Below, piece after piece: positions 1-6,748 of a stretch of DNA of 7,810 nt. Positions within the stretch are counted from its first letter, which is position 1. The number at the start of each line of letters is the position of its first letter. The DNA comes from Fervidobacterium sp. (GTDB taxonomy: Bacteria; Thermotogota; Thermotogae; Thermotogales; Fervidobacteriaceae), in NCBI GenBank assembly GCA_003522805.1, contig DPIB01000156.1, positions 1 through 7,810 on the forward strand, written 5' to 3'. Below the pieces are notes generated by a model that worked only from the letters and a program-made list of their open reading frames with translations, ran no database searches and was not told the origin of the DNA. Made by a program: the position numbers and the translations under genes.

Positions 1-950
1 GCAATGCAGCTGAAGTTCATCCAGAATTGGTCAGAAGAGGTATTATACCAGATGCAGTAACTGACCAAACATCTGCCCACGACCCGCTCAATGGATACGT
101 ACCTGCAGGAATTTCTTTTGAAGATGCACTGAAATTGAGAAAAGATAATCCACAAAAGTACTTAGAGATGGTTTACGAAAGTGTCACAAAGCATGTTGAA
201 GCACTTTTGGAGATGCAAAAGCAAGGTGCAAAAGTTTTTGAATATGGCAATAATATAAGAAGATTGGCACAAGATCATGGTGTGAAAGATGCATTCAATA
301 TTCCTGGATATGTACCTGAATATATACGTGATCTGTTCTGCGAGGGTAAAGGCCCGTTCAGATGGGTCGCACTCTCGGGAAATCCGGAAGATATATACAA
401 GACAGACCAAAAAGTTTTGGAACTCTTCGGTGAAGATGAGCACATAAGAAAGTGGATAGAAATGGCGCAAAAGAGAGTGAAATGGCAAGGTCTGCCTGCA
501 CGAATATGTTGGCTTGGACAGGGTCAGAGAGCTGAAATGGGTCTTGCAATGAACGAAATGGTGAGAAAAGGCATTTTGGAAGCGCCGATCGTGATAGGTC
601 GAGACCATCATGACACTGGTTCAGTTGCAAGCCCTTACAGGGAAACTGAGGCAATGAAGGATGGTAGTGATGCGATAGCAGACTGGCCACTGCTCAATGC
701 TATGCTCAATGTGGCAAGCGGTGCAACTTGGGTTTCTATTCACCACGGTGGCGGTGTTGGTATAGGATACTCCATACATGCAGGTGTTGTCATAGTAGCA
801 GATGGTACAGAACTTGCAGATAAAAAACTCGAGCGAGTGTTAACAAACGATGTTGGAATGGGGATAGTAAGACATGCTGATGCTGGATATGATATTGCAA
901 TCGATACTGCAAAAAAACATGGAATTAGGATGCCTATGATGGATAAATGA
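1..950 (+). CDS. hutU: Urocanate hydratase, C-terminal part (5' end outside window)
   Basis: Urocanase converts urocanate to 4-imidazolone-5-propionate, the second step of cytoplasmic histidine degradation, using tightly bound NAD+. The reading frame is open from the left edge (first whole codon at 3), so the N-terminal part lies outside; 315 residues are present of a family length near 550. Visible hallmarks, numbered within the fragment, are [12 protein letters not shown] (21-32), the urocanase signature [10 protein letters not shown] (161-170, with the conserved Cys at 169 and Trp where Phe is usual at the first position), [17 protein letters not shown], and the glycine-rich [13 protein letters not shown] (239-251). 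The protein ends normally with a TGA stop, so the gene looks intact here. Other hut genes, if present, must lie upstream. The next gene begins 55 bp downstream on the same strand with no clear terminator between. Identity is very sure. Confidence 0.96.
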   Translation, partial: NAAEVHPELVRRGIIPDAVTDQTSAHDPLNGYVPAGISFEDALKLRKDNPQKYLEMVYESVTKHVEALLEMQKQGAKVFEYGNNIRRLAQDHGVKDAFNIPGYVPEYIRDLFCEGKGPFRWVALSGNPEDIYKTDQKVLELFGEDEHIRKWIEMAQKRVKWQGLPARICWLGQGQRAEMGLAMNEMVRKGILEAPIVIGRDHHDTGSVASPYRETEAMKDGSDAIADWPLLNAMLNVASGATWVSIHHGGGVGIGYSIHAGVVIVADGTELADKKLERVLTNDVGMGIVRHADAGYDIAIDTAKKHGIRMPMMDK

Positions 951-1005
951 GCAGATATTTTGTATCGTTCAACGTCATTTCAAATAGGGGATGTGATGAA
1001 AACTG

Positions 1006-1830
1006 ATGTACATAGGACCAGAAAAATACAGAATTATAGAAACACTTAATTTTGATAGTTCAGAATTGATTAGTTTTCTTGAAAGTAAGAAAGAAAGATT
1101 AGATGTTTACCACCGCCATGTTGCGGTGGTAACTTGTTATAGTAATTACAGTCAATCGATCTATACAGATTCGAGCAAAAAGAACAGCGAAAGAAAAAGT
1201 AGCAGCTTCTTCTTGAACTTTCTAGTAACTCCGTCCAATGAAAAGCTTATAGGCCTTTCGATTTCTCAACCTATGCTCAGATCACCCGCAATCTACAAAC
1301 TCCAGAATTTGAAAAACGCAGAGCAATTTAGTGACATCTACTATAGACTCTTTGCGGAAACTTGTGGACTGCAATGTGGTATAATTAAACTGCCTTTGAA
1401 AACTAGATTTGTTGCAATTACTGGAAATGATATTTTCTTGAGTAAAGAGATATTCAGGGAAAAAGTCATGAACATAGAATCGTTTGCATTTGCTCAAAGA
1501 GTGAATGATGTTATTTTAGAGCGATTGGAAAAATATAAAGACGGAACTTTCGATATATGCAGGGTAATTATAAATGATGAAGGAATAAATTTCTTCGTAG
1601 TAGATAAATCCTTGAGAGAGGATCATATCCCTCTGTACTCGGAAGTTATTTCACTGCTTCGCAAGAAGTATGCACTCACTCCAGCAAAGTTTTTCCCAGT
1701 TAATGAGAGGATCATCGGGTCTTTCGTTTTAGATTTTGATAGCATTTTTTCCGATGAATTATTCACACAAGTTTCTAAGCTATTGAAAGAATATTCAATT
1801 ATCAAGGAGAACCTAAGTAGATATATTTAA
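1006..1830 (+). CDS. Hypothetical protein, 274 aa, no recognised family
   Basis: I do not recognise this protein. It has no signal peptide, no obvious membrane segment and no familiar nucleotide-binding or metal-binding motif; composition suggests a soluble mixed alpha/beta cytoplasmic protein. The first 50 residues are polar. A Ser/Lys-rich stretch (about residues 55-67) separates them from a more hydrophobic part beginning FFLNFLV, and the C-terminus looks helical (SKLLKEYSIIKENLSRYI). It sits 55 bp after hutU and 46 bp before the TPM-domain gene, so it could be cotranscribed with either. The ATG at 1006 is the first usable in-frame start, because an in-frame ATG at 991 is followed at once by TGA. 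Its ribosome site is only moderate: GTGAT at 993-997, with a GGGG block at 987-990 rather far upstream. A 10-bp perfect hairpin lies within codons 34-43. Length and codon use like the neighbours support a real gene; the function is unknown. Confidence 0.75.
   Translation: MYIGPEKYRIIETLNFDSSELISFLESKKERLDVYHRHVAVVTCYSNYSQSIYTDSSKKNSERKSSSFFLNFLVTPSNEKLIGLSISQPMLRSPAIYKLQNLKNAEQFSDIYYRLFAETCGLQCGIIKLPLKTRFVAITGNDIFLSKEIFREKVMNIESFAFAQRVNDVILERLEKYKDGTFDICRVIINDEGINFFVVDKSLREDHIPLYSEVISLLRKKYALTPAKFFPVNERIIGSFVLDFDSIFSDELFTQVSKLLKEYSIIKENLSRYI
1107..1132. repeat. Perfect 10-bp inverted repeat (hairpin) inside the hypothetical gene
   Basis: TTACCACCGC at 1107-1116 is exactly complementary to GCGGTGGTAA at 1123-1132, with a 6-base loop CATGTT. 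The stem is much richer in GC than its surroundings, so a stable RNA or DNA hairpin is expected. It lies in the coding sequence of the 274-aa protein (codons 34-43). No T tract follows on the + strand, so it does not look like an intrinsic terminator in that direction. Its role is unknown. Confidence 0.7.
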
Positions 1831-1839
1831 AAATCTTGA

Positions 1840-1860
1840 TGGGTATCAGATTAGTACCCA
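1840..1860. repeat. 6-bp inverted repeat just before the TPM gene's ribosome site
   Basis: TGGGTA (1840-1845) pairs with TACCCA (1855-1860) across a 9-base loop. It occupies the short gap between the hypothetical gene's stop (1830) and the Shine-Dalgarno site at 1864. No T run follows, so a terminator is unlikely. It could influence translation or mRNA processing, but the stem is short and may have no role. Confidence 0.35.
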
Positions 1861-1863
1861 ACT

Positions 1864-1872
1864 GGAGTTGAT
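1864..1872 (+). promoter_or_regulatory. Shine-Dalgarno site that decides the TPM gene start
   Basis: GGAGTTGAT differs by one base from the ideal anti-16S complement GGAGGTGAT. It overlaps the upstream TTG at 1868, ruling that out as start, and is well spaced for the GTG at 1877 (9 bases after GGAG). Confidence 0.7.
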
Positions 1873-1876
1873 ATCG

Positions 1877-2656
1877 GTGAAAAAAGCTCTTGCCACTTTT
1901 CTCTCTGTCCTCTTACTAACGAGCACTTTGATCTTAGCTGTGGCATTCCCACAGCCTACACCCTTTAAGTATATTAATGATTACGTTGGAATAATAGATC
2001 AAGGTCATATTCAGAAGATAGTCAATCTCGGCAAAGAACTAGAAGATAAAACGGGTGCACAAGTCACGGCAGTTATCGTTAATACACTTGATGGAATGAG
2101 CGTTGAAGATTATGCAGTTGAACTTTTCAGAAAGTGGGGAATTGGTCAAAAAGGAAAAGATAATGGAGTATTACTCTTAGTTGCCGTCGACGATCATGTT
2201 ATGAGGATTGAAGTTGGTTACGGCCTTGAAGGTGCGATACCCGACGGGAAGGCTGGAAGGATAAGGGATGAGTATATTCTCCCATACTTTAAGGAAGATA
2301 ACTACGCTGATGGTGTGTATTACGGGTATCTTGCATTGGCAAATGAGGTTGCCAAAGAATACAACATTACATTGTCGTTTGACGTAAGTGCAGAATTGCC
2401 AGAAACAGATGATACATTAAAAAATCTAGAAAATATAATAGTAATAGCATTCGTAGTAACTATAATTGTACTTATTTTGATAGGTACTTCTTTGAGACGT
2501 GGATTTAGCGGATACTCAGGACGTGGACCATGGGGTCCCGGAAATTTTGGTGGATTTAGTGGAAGTCGTGGTAGTAGAGGAAGTGGTAGAGGTAGTTCTC
2601 GAGGTGGATTTGGTGGTGGCAGAAGTGGCGGTGGTGGTGCCAGCGGGAAGTGGTAA
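1877..2656 (+). CDS. TPM-domain (YgcG-type) secreted/membrane-anchored protein with Gly-rich tail
   Basis: With the GTG start the protein has 259 residues. Residues 1-23 form a signal peptide (Lys-Lys, then a hydrophobic core ending LAVA). A TPM domain covers about 30-155 and shows the family's core pattern WGIGQKGKDNGVLLL followed by IEVGYGLEGAIPDGKAGRI. A polar linker leads to one membrane segment (about 187-205, rich in Ile/Val). The last 50 or so residues are a Gly/Ser/Arg-rich tail ending GGGGASGKW, the usual ending of this family. The domain is therefore expected outside the membrane. TPM proteins have been linked to photosystem repair in plants and to membrane-associated roles in bacteria, but the bacterial function is not settled. 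The TTG at 1868 in the same frame is rejected because it abuts the Shine-Dalgarno site. A short 24-bp gap precedes the acyltransferase gene, so cotranscription is likely. Confidence 0.92.
   Translation: MKKALATFLSVLLLTSTLILAVAFPQPTPFKYINDYVGIIDQGHIQKIVNLGKELEDKTGAQVTAVIVNTLDGMSVEDYAVELFRKWGIGQKGKDNGVLLLVAVDDHVMRIEVGYGLEGAIPDGKAGRIRDEYILPYFKEDNYADGVYYGYLALANEVAKEYNITLSFDVSAELPETDDTLKNLENIIVIAFVVTIIVLILIGTSLRRGFSGYSGRGPWGPGNFGGFSGSRGSRGSGRGSSRGGFGGGRSGGGGASGKW
2548..2650 (+). repeat. Low-complexity GGN-codon tract coding the Gly-rich tail
   Basis: Irregular, mostly GGT/GGA/AGT/AGA codons encode the Gly/Ser/Arg-rich C-terminus of the TPM protein. The unit GGTGGATTT occurs twice (2548-2556 and 2604-2612). 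Such tracts can expand or contract by slippage; the tail of this family is known to be low in complexity. Confidence 0.6.
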
Positions 2657-2680
2657 AAATTTCTGGGGGGTTGAAGGGGA

Positions 2681-3682
2681 ATGAAAGAAAAGGAATTTAA
2701 GATAAATGTTTTACTGATGGAAGGTGTTGCTATTTTCTTTGTTATGTTTGTTCATTCTGGTACACCTAACAAAATCTACGCCTTTTTCAGCTATGGATTA
2801 TCATCGCTGATTTTTGCTCGAGGATACCAATGGAGAGAAAGAACATTTAAGGAACTTATCAAGTCGAGAATTCAGCTATTGAAAACATATTATTTTGCCG
2901 GATTAATTAATAGTCTCGCCTTCTTACTCGTCGTGCCAAGCAAGTTTCTAAATACTTCAAAATGGGTTTATTTTCTCAATTTTCTGATCGGTAAGCTTGA
3001 TAAACTTGATCAAATTCCTATTACGATAGTTCCATTATGGTTCTTTCTGATGCTTTTCTTTGCCGAGCTCATGTATTGGCTCCTGAAAAAGAACGGAGTA
3101 ATTTTGGCTTTAGCTGTTATATCCTCAATTCTACTGAGATTGTTTCCTCATGAGCCACTCCCATTTAAATTGGATACAGCTTTTTCTGCTATTCCATTTT
3201 TTGTTATCGGAAGTATCTGGAAAGAAAAGAGATATCAAGTAAGATTCCTTGATTTTATTCTATCTGTATTGGGTTTGGTTTTTATAAGTCAAACCAATGG
3301 CGATATTTCATGGAATGTCCAATTATTTGGAGTAAATGGACTTATAGCATTTCTCGGAGAAATTCTGGCTATTTTTGTAATTATATACCTTGCGGATGCT
3401 ATAAAAACACTGAAGTTGGATAAGTTTTTCTACAAAATATCTTTCAATTCTCTTTTCATAATATCGTATCATTTTCTTTTGGGAAACTTGATTTCTCTTC
3501 CGTTTATTTTGATTTCCGGGAATTTGAGCGATCCCATGAGTGTTTTGCATAGTTTTTGGTATATTCATTTCCCGTTAGTGTTGATACTGGTATTTGCTTG
3601 TATACGATTCATACCTCAAGGAGTCAGGAGTTTTCTCATTGGTGATTTCAGAAGAATGAAAAAGGGAGTGAGGAATTCTTGA
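2681..3682 (+). CDS. Integral membrane acyltransferase, AT3 (Acyl_transf_3) type, divergent
   Basis: A 333-residue protein with around ten hydrophobic membrane segments. Near the N-terminus it reads LMEGVAIFFVMFVHSG, matching the AT3 family's first helix, which ends in the essential His (here H25). Next comes FFSYGLSSLIFARGYQWRE followed by a basic region, in the place where the family has its 'SGY' motif and basic cytoplasmic loop. Members of this family move acetyl or other acyl groups onto sugars of surface polysaccharides, lipopolysaccharide or antibiotics. Beside glycosyltransferases, O-acylation of a surface glycan is the natural inference; the acyl group and acceptor cannot be told. 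The ATG at 2681 is preceded by a G-rich ribosome site (GGGGTTGA, 2667-2674). Its stop overlaps the next gene's TTG start by 4 bp, which implies translational coupling. The match is weaker than usual for AT3, but topology, length and the His support it. Confidence 0.78.
   Translation: MKEKEFKINVLLMEGVAIFFVMFVHSGTPNKIYAFFSYGLSSLIFARGYQWRERTFKELIKSRIQLLKTYYFAGLINSLAFLLVVPSKFLNTSKWVYFLNFLIGKLDKLDQIPITIVPLWFFLMLFFAELMYWLLKKNGVILALAVISSILLRLFPHEPLPFKLDTAFSAIPFFVIGSIWKEKRYQVRFLDFILSVLGLVFISQTNGDISWNVQLFGVNGLIAFLGEILAIFVIIYLADAIKTLKLDKFFYKISFNSLFIISYHFLLGNLISLPFILISGNLSDPMSVLHSFWYIHFPLVLILVFACIRFIPQGVRSFLIGDFRRMKKGVRNS
3664..3671 (+). promoter_or_regulatory. Shine-Dalgarno site for the TTG start of the family-2 glycosyltransferase
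   Basis: GGGAGTGA lies within the end of the acyltransferase gene, 7 bases before the TTG at 3679. It supports this unusual start, which gives the N-terminus expected of the family (a few residues before the first beta strand). Confidence 0.65.
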
Positions 3683-4701
3683 AACCTCTTATTTCAATAA
3701 TAATTCCTGTCTATAACGTTGAAGCATACATTAGCGAGACTTTAAAAAGTGTTTTTAACCAAACTTTCAAAGATTTTGAAATAATTGTAGTGAATGACGG
3801 TTCAAAAGACAAAACGCCTCAGATTGTTAGAGAAATCCTGAGGAGTTCGACATTTCCATTTAAAATAATAGATCAGGTAAATCGTGGTGTTAGTGTTGCA
3901 AGAAATGTAGGGTTTGACCATTCCGAAGGAAGGTATATAAAATTTTTAGATGGTGATGACAAGTTAGTTCCGAATGCACTGGAAGTACTAGTCAACGAGA
4001 TTCAAAAATGTAGTTGTGGCTTAGTCTATGGTGGACAAGATGTTGTAACAGTGTCGGGAAAAATTCTTTACAAATACGAAGACATGTATCGACAGGATTG
4101 GACAGTTGCAGGTTCGAGAGATGCAATAATAGATTTCCTAATTTCTAAGATTCACATTTCATGCAATTCCTGTCTCATTGTTCGCCGAATTATTGAAGAA
4201 CATAATATTAGGTTTACTCCAGGTTCTAAATACGGCGAAGATAACGAATTCCTCACAAAGGTCATTTACTACTCGAATGTAGTTCATTACGTTGGACAGT
4301 CCATTTGTCTTGCAACTTATAGAGAGGATTCTACTACTAAAACTGCAACTTTGTCGACTTTTCATAATGTTGGTGTTATGAAAAGATTGAAGAGATTTTT
4401 TGAGAAAAATGGTCAGACGGAGATTGTCAAGATGTTAGATGAATACGCGATTCCTTCACTATATGCTTGGAGTTTAGGAGATCTTGCCTATAATGGGTAT
4501 CCATACAGGGAGTGGATTAAGATTGCAAGAAACGGCCTAATCAAGCAAAATATAAGAAAATTCAAATTACCGTTTGAGAATAAAACGAAGTTCCACAAGC
4601 AGATGCTCATGGCAAAATCTATTTATCTGCTTTCCCCAACACTTGCTTATCTAGTCATGAGAATTGCAAAGGTGGTCTACACATTGAACAGTAGAAAGTG
4701 A
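3679..4701 (+). CDS. Family-2 glycosyltransferase (GT-A fold)
   Basis: A 340-residue enzyme expected to transfer a sugar from a nucleotide-sugar donor by inversion, on the cytoplasmic face of the membrane. Visible motifs in order: ISIIIPVYNVEAYI (5-18), the UDP-binding VNDGS (38-42), NRGVSVARN (68-76), the metal-binding DxD region FLDGDD (89-94), and GEDNEF (186-191), where family 2 has its catalytic acid/base region. The catalytic domain ends near 230; the rest is helical, with a hydrophobic, basic tail (about 312-337) that may bind the membrane. It begins at a TTG overlapping the acyltransferase stop by 4 bp and is followed after 32 bp by another putative glycosyltransferase, so it belongs to the same operon. 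Donor and acceptor cannot be read from the sequence. The nearby UDP-galactopyranose mutase makes a galactofuranosyl transfer conceivable but unproven. Confidence 0.93.
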   Translation: MKPLISIIIPVYNVEAYISETLKSVFNQTFKDFEIIVVNDGSKDKTPQIVREILRSSTFPFKIIDQVNRGVSVARNVGFDHSEGRYIKFLDGDDKLVPNALEVLVNEIQKCSCGLVYGGQDVVTVSGKILYKYEDMYRQDWTVAGSRDAIIDFLISKIHISCNSCLIVRRIIEEHNIRFTPGSKYGEDNEFLTKVIYYSNVVHYVGQSICLATYREDSTTKTATLSTFHNVGVMKRLKRFFEKNGQTEIVKMLDEYAIPSLYAWSLGDLAYNGYPYREWIKIARNGLIKQNIRKFKLPFENKTKFHKQMLMAKSIYLLSPTLAYLVMRIAKVVYTLNSRK

Positions 4702-4722
4702 CTGGCATATTGATTGAGGAAA

Positions 4723-4728
4723 GAGGAG
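4723..4728 (+). promoter_or_regulatory. Shine-Dalgarno site that decides the start at 4734
   Basis: GAGGAG, 5 bases before the ATG at 4734. It favours this start over the in-frame GTG at 4698, which overlaps the previous stop and would add 12 residues unlike a conserved N-terminus. Confidence 0.7.
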
Positions 4729-4733
4729 AAAAT

Positions 4734-5600
4734 ATGGAAAAAGAACCTAAACGATATCTTATAGCAACTGCATGTAACCAAAAATACGAGGACTTTTTGG
4801 TTAATGATTGGCTGAGGTCTTTGAAAGAAAATGTTGATTTGGAAGGTATAGATATATTGGTGATGGATTATGGTCTTTCACCCAATGCGTGTTCCAAACT
4901 TACAGAACAGGCTGTCATTGTAAAAGAGGCAAAGCATACCAAAGGTCTCATAAACAATATGAGGTTTATTGAACTCTCAGAGTTTCTAAAATCAAATCCT
5001 CAATATGAGCAAGTGATACTCTGTGATTCAGGCGATATCATATTTCAATCGGATATTTCCATGCTTTTTGAACTAGAATCTGAGAAGATAAGAGCTGTAT
5101 GTGAGTCTATTTCACCAAATATGGATGTACTTGTGAACGATAAAGTAATTGAAAATGCAACAGAAATTAAGAACTTTCTAAGAGAAAATAAGCTTATGAA
5201 TGTTGGTTTTGTTGTTTATCCAACAAACGTTTTCTTAGATATGTGTGGAGATATCTTTATCCTTCTAAAAGATGTTAACGTTTGGGGAGCAGAGACTATA
5301 CTGATCAATTATTTTGCATACAAGAATGGTTTTTATGAATTACATCAGAAATATAACTTCATACCAACGACTTCTACTCTTAAATATGTAATCAAAGATG
5401 GCAAGTTTTATTTATCGAATGGAGAGATAATCCCGGTTGTTCATAATGCTGGCGGAAAGGAAATGTGGCGTCCTATAGAAAATTTTGGATATGGACATGA
5501 CCATAATATACCACGACCTATGGTTATTTTTTTTCTTAGGACCTTTTACAAAAGTTTAAGTCTGCTCAGAAAATTTGTAAGAGTATTTGAGAGGTCTTGA
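4734..5600 (+). CDS. Putative GT8-like glycosyltransferase (divergent GT-A fold)
   Basis: A 288-residue protein without a textbook signature, but the order of its motifs resembles family 8 (glycogenin/LgtC-like, retaining) glycosyltransferases. A beta-strand start RYLIATACN is followed by VILCDSGDIIFQSDISMLFE with a DxxD motif at D98-D101, where family 8 has DxD. Then come MNVGFVVYP (N156-G158), WGAETILIN (184 onward) in the position of the family's DQ motif, YNFIP, and HNAGGKEMW (H237-W245), which resembles the metal- and phosphate-binding HxxGxxKPW. The last 25 residues are hydrophobic and basic and may attach the protein to the membrane. It lies between a family-2 glycosyltransferase and glf, 35 bp before the latter's start, so glycan assembly is the likely job. 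Family placement is inferred from motif order; sugar and linkage are unknown. Confidence 0.68.
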   Translation: MEKEPKRYLIATACNQKYEDFLVNDWLRSLKENVDLEGIDILVMDYGLSPNACSKLTEQAVIVKEAKHTKGLINNMRFIELSEFLKSNPQYEQVILCDSGDIIFQSDISMLFELESEKIRAVCESISPNMDVLVNDKVIENATEIKNFLRENKLMNVGFVVYPTNVFLDMCGDIFILLKDVNVWGAETILINYFAYKNGFYELHQKYNFIPTTSTLKYVIKDGKFYLSNGEIIPVVHNAGGKEMWRPIENFGYGHDHNIPRPMVIFFLRTFYKSLSLLRKFVRVFERS

Positions 5601-5621
5601 AAAGTTTGAAGAATGGTAAGA

Positions 5622-5628
5622 AAGGTGG
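5622..5628 (+). promoter_or_regulatory. Shine-Dalgarno site that decides the glf start
   Basis: AAGGTGG, 7 bases before the ATG at 5636. An in-frame TTG at 5597 would add 13 Lys/Gly-rich residues before the dinucleotide-binding strand and overlap the previous gene; the ATG gives the N-terminus normal for this family. Confidence 0.7.
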
Positions 5629-5635
5629 GAAATAT

Positions 5636-6748
5636 ATGAGATATGATGTAGTCATTGTGGGAGCGGGTTTGGCGGGTTCTACGGCAGCAAGAATATTGGC
5701 TGAAAATGGTAAGAAAGTGCTCATCGTGGAAAGGCACAAACATTTGGCAGGTCACTGCCATGACTACAGAAACGAGAGTGGAATTACCATACATACTTAT
5801 GGTCCTCACATATTTCACACGAACAACAAAAAGGTCTGGAATTTTGTTAACAAATTCTCCGAATTCCATTACTATCAACACAGGGTTCTAAGTTATGCTG
5901 ACGGAAAGTTGATATCTTTCCCAATCAATAGAGATACGCTTGCAGAAGTTTTTGGTATTCAGCTTGCTACATATGAAGTAGAACCATTTTTGGAGAAGGA
6001 AGTAAAAAGGTCTAAATTTAACGATCCACCAATGAATTTTCGAGATGTGGTTGTATCACAGGTTGGAGAAAGACTGTATGAATTGTTTTTCAAGAATTAC
6101 ACGATGAAGCAATGGGAAAGAGACCCTGAGGAATTAGCACCAGAAGTAGCAAGTAGAATTCCTGTAAGGACAAATAGAGATGACAGGTATTTTGCCGATA
6201 AATATCAAGGCATACCGAAACATGGCTATACAAAGTTGGTAGAAAATATGTTGGACCATCCGAATATATCTATGCTGCTCGGGGTAGATTATTTTGAAAT
6301 TAGAGACTCACTCAAAACAAAATTGACCGTCTATACGGGACAACTCGATGAGTTTTTTGACTATGCGTATGGAAAACTGGAATATAGATCGTTGAGACTG
6401 GAAATAAAGACAATTGATAAGGAATACTACCAACCAGTTGCTGTGGTAAACTACCCAAACGATTATGATTGGACACGGATAACAGAATACAAATACTTCT
6501 TGAATGAAAAAAGCGACAAAACTACGGTTTGCTTTGAATATCCACTTGCAAAAGGTGAGTCATATTATATCGTGATGACAGAAGGGAACATGGATAAAAG
6601 AGATAAATACATGAAAGAAGTTGAAAGACTTGAAAAGACAGGCGAATATTTGTTCGTAGGACGACTTGCCGAGTACAAATACTACAACATGGACCAGGTG
6701 ATAGAGGCTTCGATAAGAAAGTTACAAGATTACTCAGACAATATCTGA
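5636..6748 (+). CDS. glf: UDP-galactopyranose mutase
   Basis: A flavoenzyme that interconverts UDP-galactopyranose and UDP-galactofuranose in the cytoplasm, supplying the precursor for galactofuranose in surface glycans. The 370 residues match the family's usual length (about 367 in E. coli). The FAD-binding VGAGLAGS is at 8-15, followed by the acidic strand end VLIVERHKHLAGH. Then come GPHIFHTNNKKVW, YTMKQWERDPEELAP, the substrate-binding IPVRTNRDDRYFADKYQGIPKHGYTKL, YTGQLDEFFDYAYGKLEYRSL, and the C-terminal GRLAEYKYYNMDQVI. Small departures such as AGH for GGN and KQWER for KQWGR look tolerable. No frame damage is seen. It ends the + strand cluster, and its last 19 bp overlap the end of the convergent galactofuranosyltransferase-like pseudogene. 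That pairing, mutase with transferase, fits a galactofuranose pathway. Confidence 0.97.
   Translation: MRYDVVIVGAGLAGSTAARILAENGKKVLIVERHKHLAGHCHDYRNESGITIHTYGPHIFHTNNKKVWNFVNKFSEFHYYQHRVLSYADGKLISFPINRDTLAEVFGIQLATYEVEPFLEKEVKRSKFNDPPMNFRDVVVSQVGERLYELFFKNYTMKQWERDPEELAPEVASRIPVRTNRDDRYFADKYQGIPKHGYTKLVENMLDHPNISMLLGVDYFEIRDSLKTKLTVYTGQLDEFFDYAYGKLEYRSLRLEIKTIDKEYYQPVAVVNYPNDYDWTRITEYKYFLNEKSDKTTVCFEYPLAKGESYYIVMTEGNMDKRDKYMKEVERLEKTGEYLFVGRLAEYKYYNMDQVIEASIRKLQDYSDNI

Noticed and set aside
162..690. Two open frames on the - strand (162-611 and 358-690)
   Set aside because: They lie wholly antisense to hutU, whose frame is clearly conserved, and their proteins are rich in His, Cys, Phe and Ser in the manner of antisense translation.
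960..987. Possible promoter (TTGTAT, 17 bases, AAATAG) between hutU and the hypothetical gene
   Set aside because: Both boxes are poor matches and AT-rich DNA gives many of these by chance.
1107..1132. The hairpin as an intrinsic terminator for hutU
   Set aside because: No T tract follows it on the + strand and it lies inside an open reading frame.
2499..2684. A + strand frame of 61 residues, almost all Val, Glu and Leu
   Set aside because: It is the out-of-frame reading of the GGN tract of the TPM gene; the composition is an artefact of that repeat.
4698..4733. GTG at 4698 as start of the GT8-like gene, overlapping the previous stop as GTGA
   Set aside because: The ATG at 4734 has a GAGGAG site 5 bases upstream, and that site itself falls inside the proposed extension.
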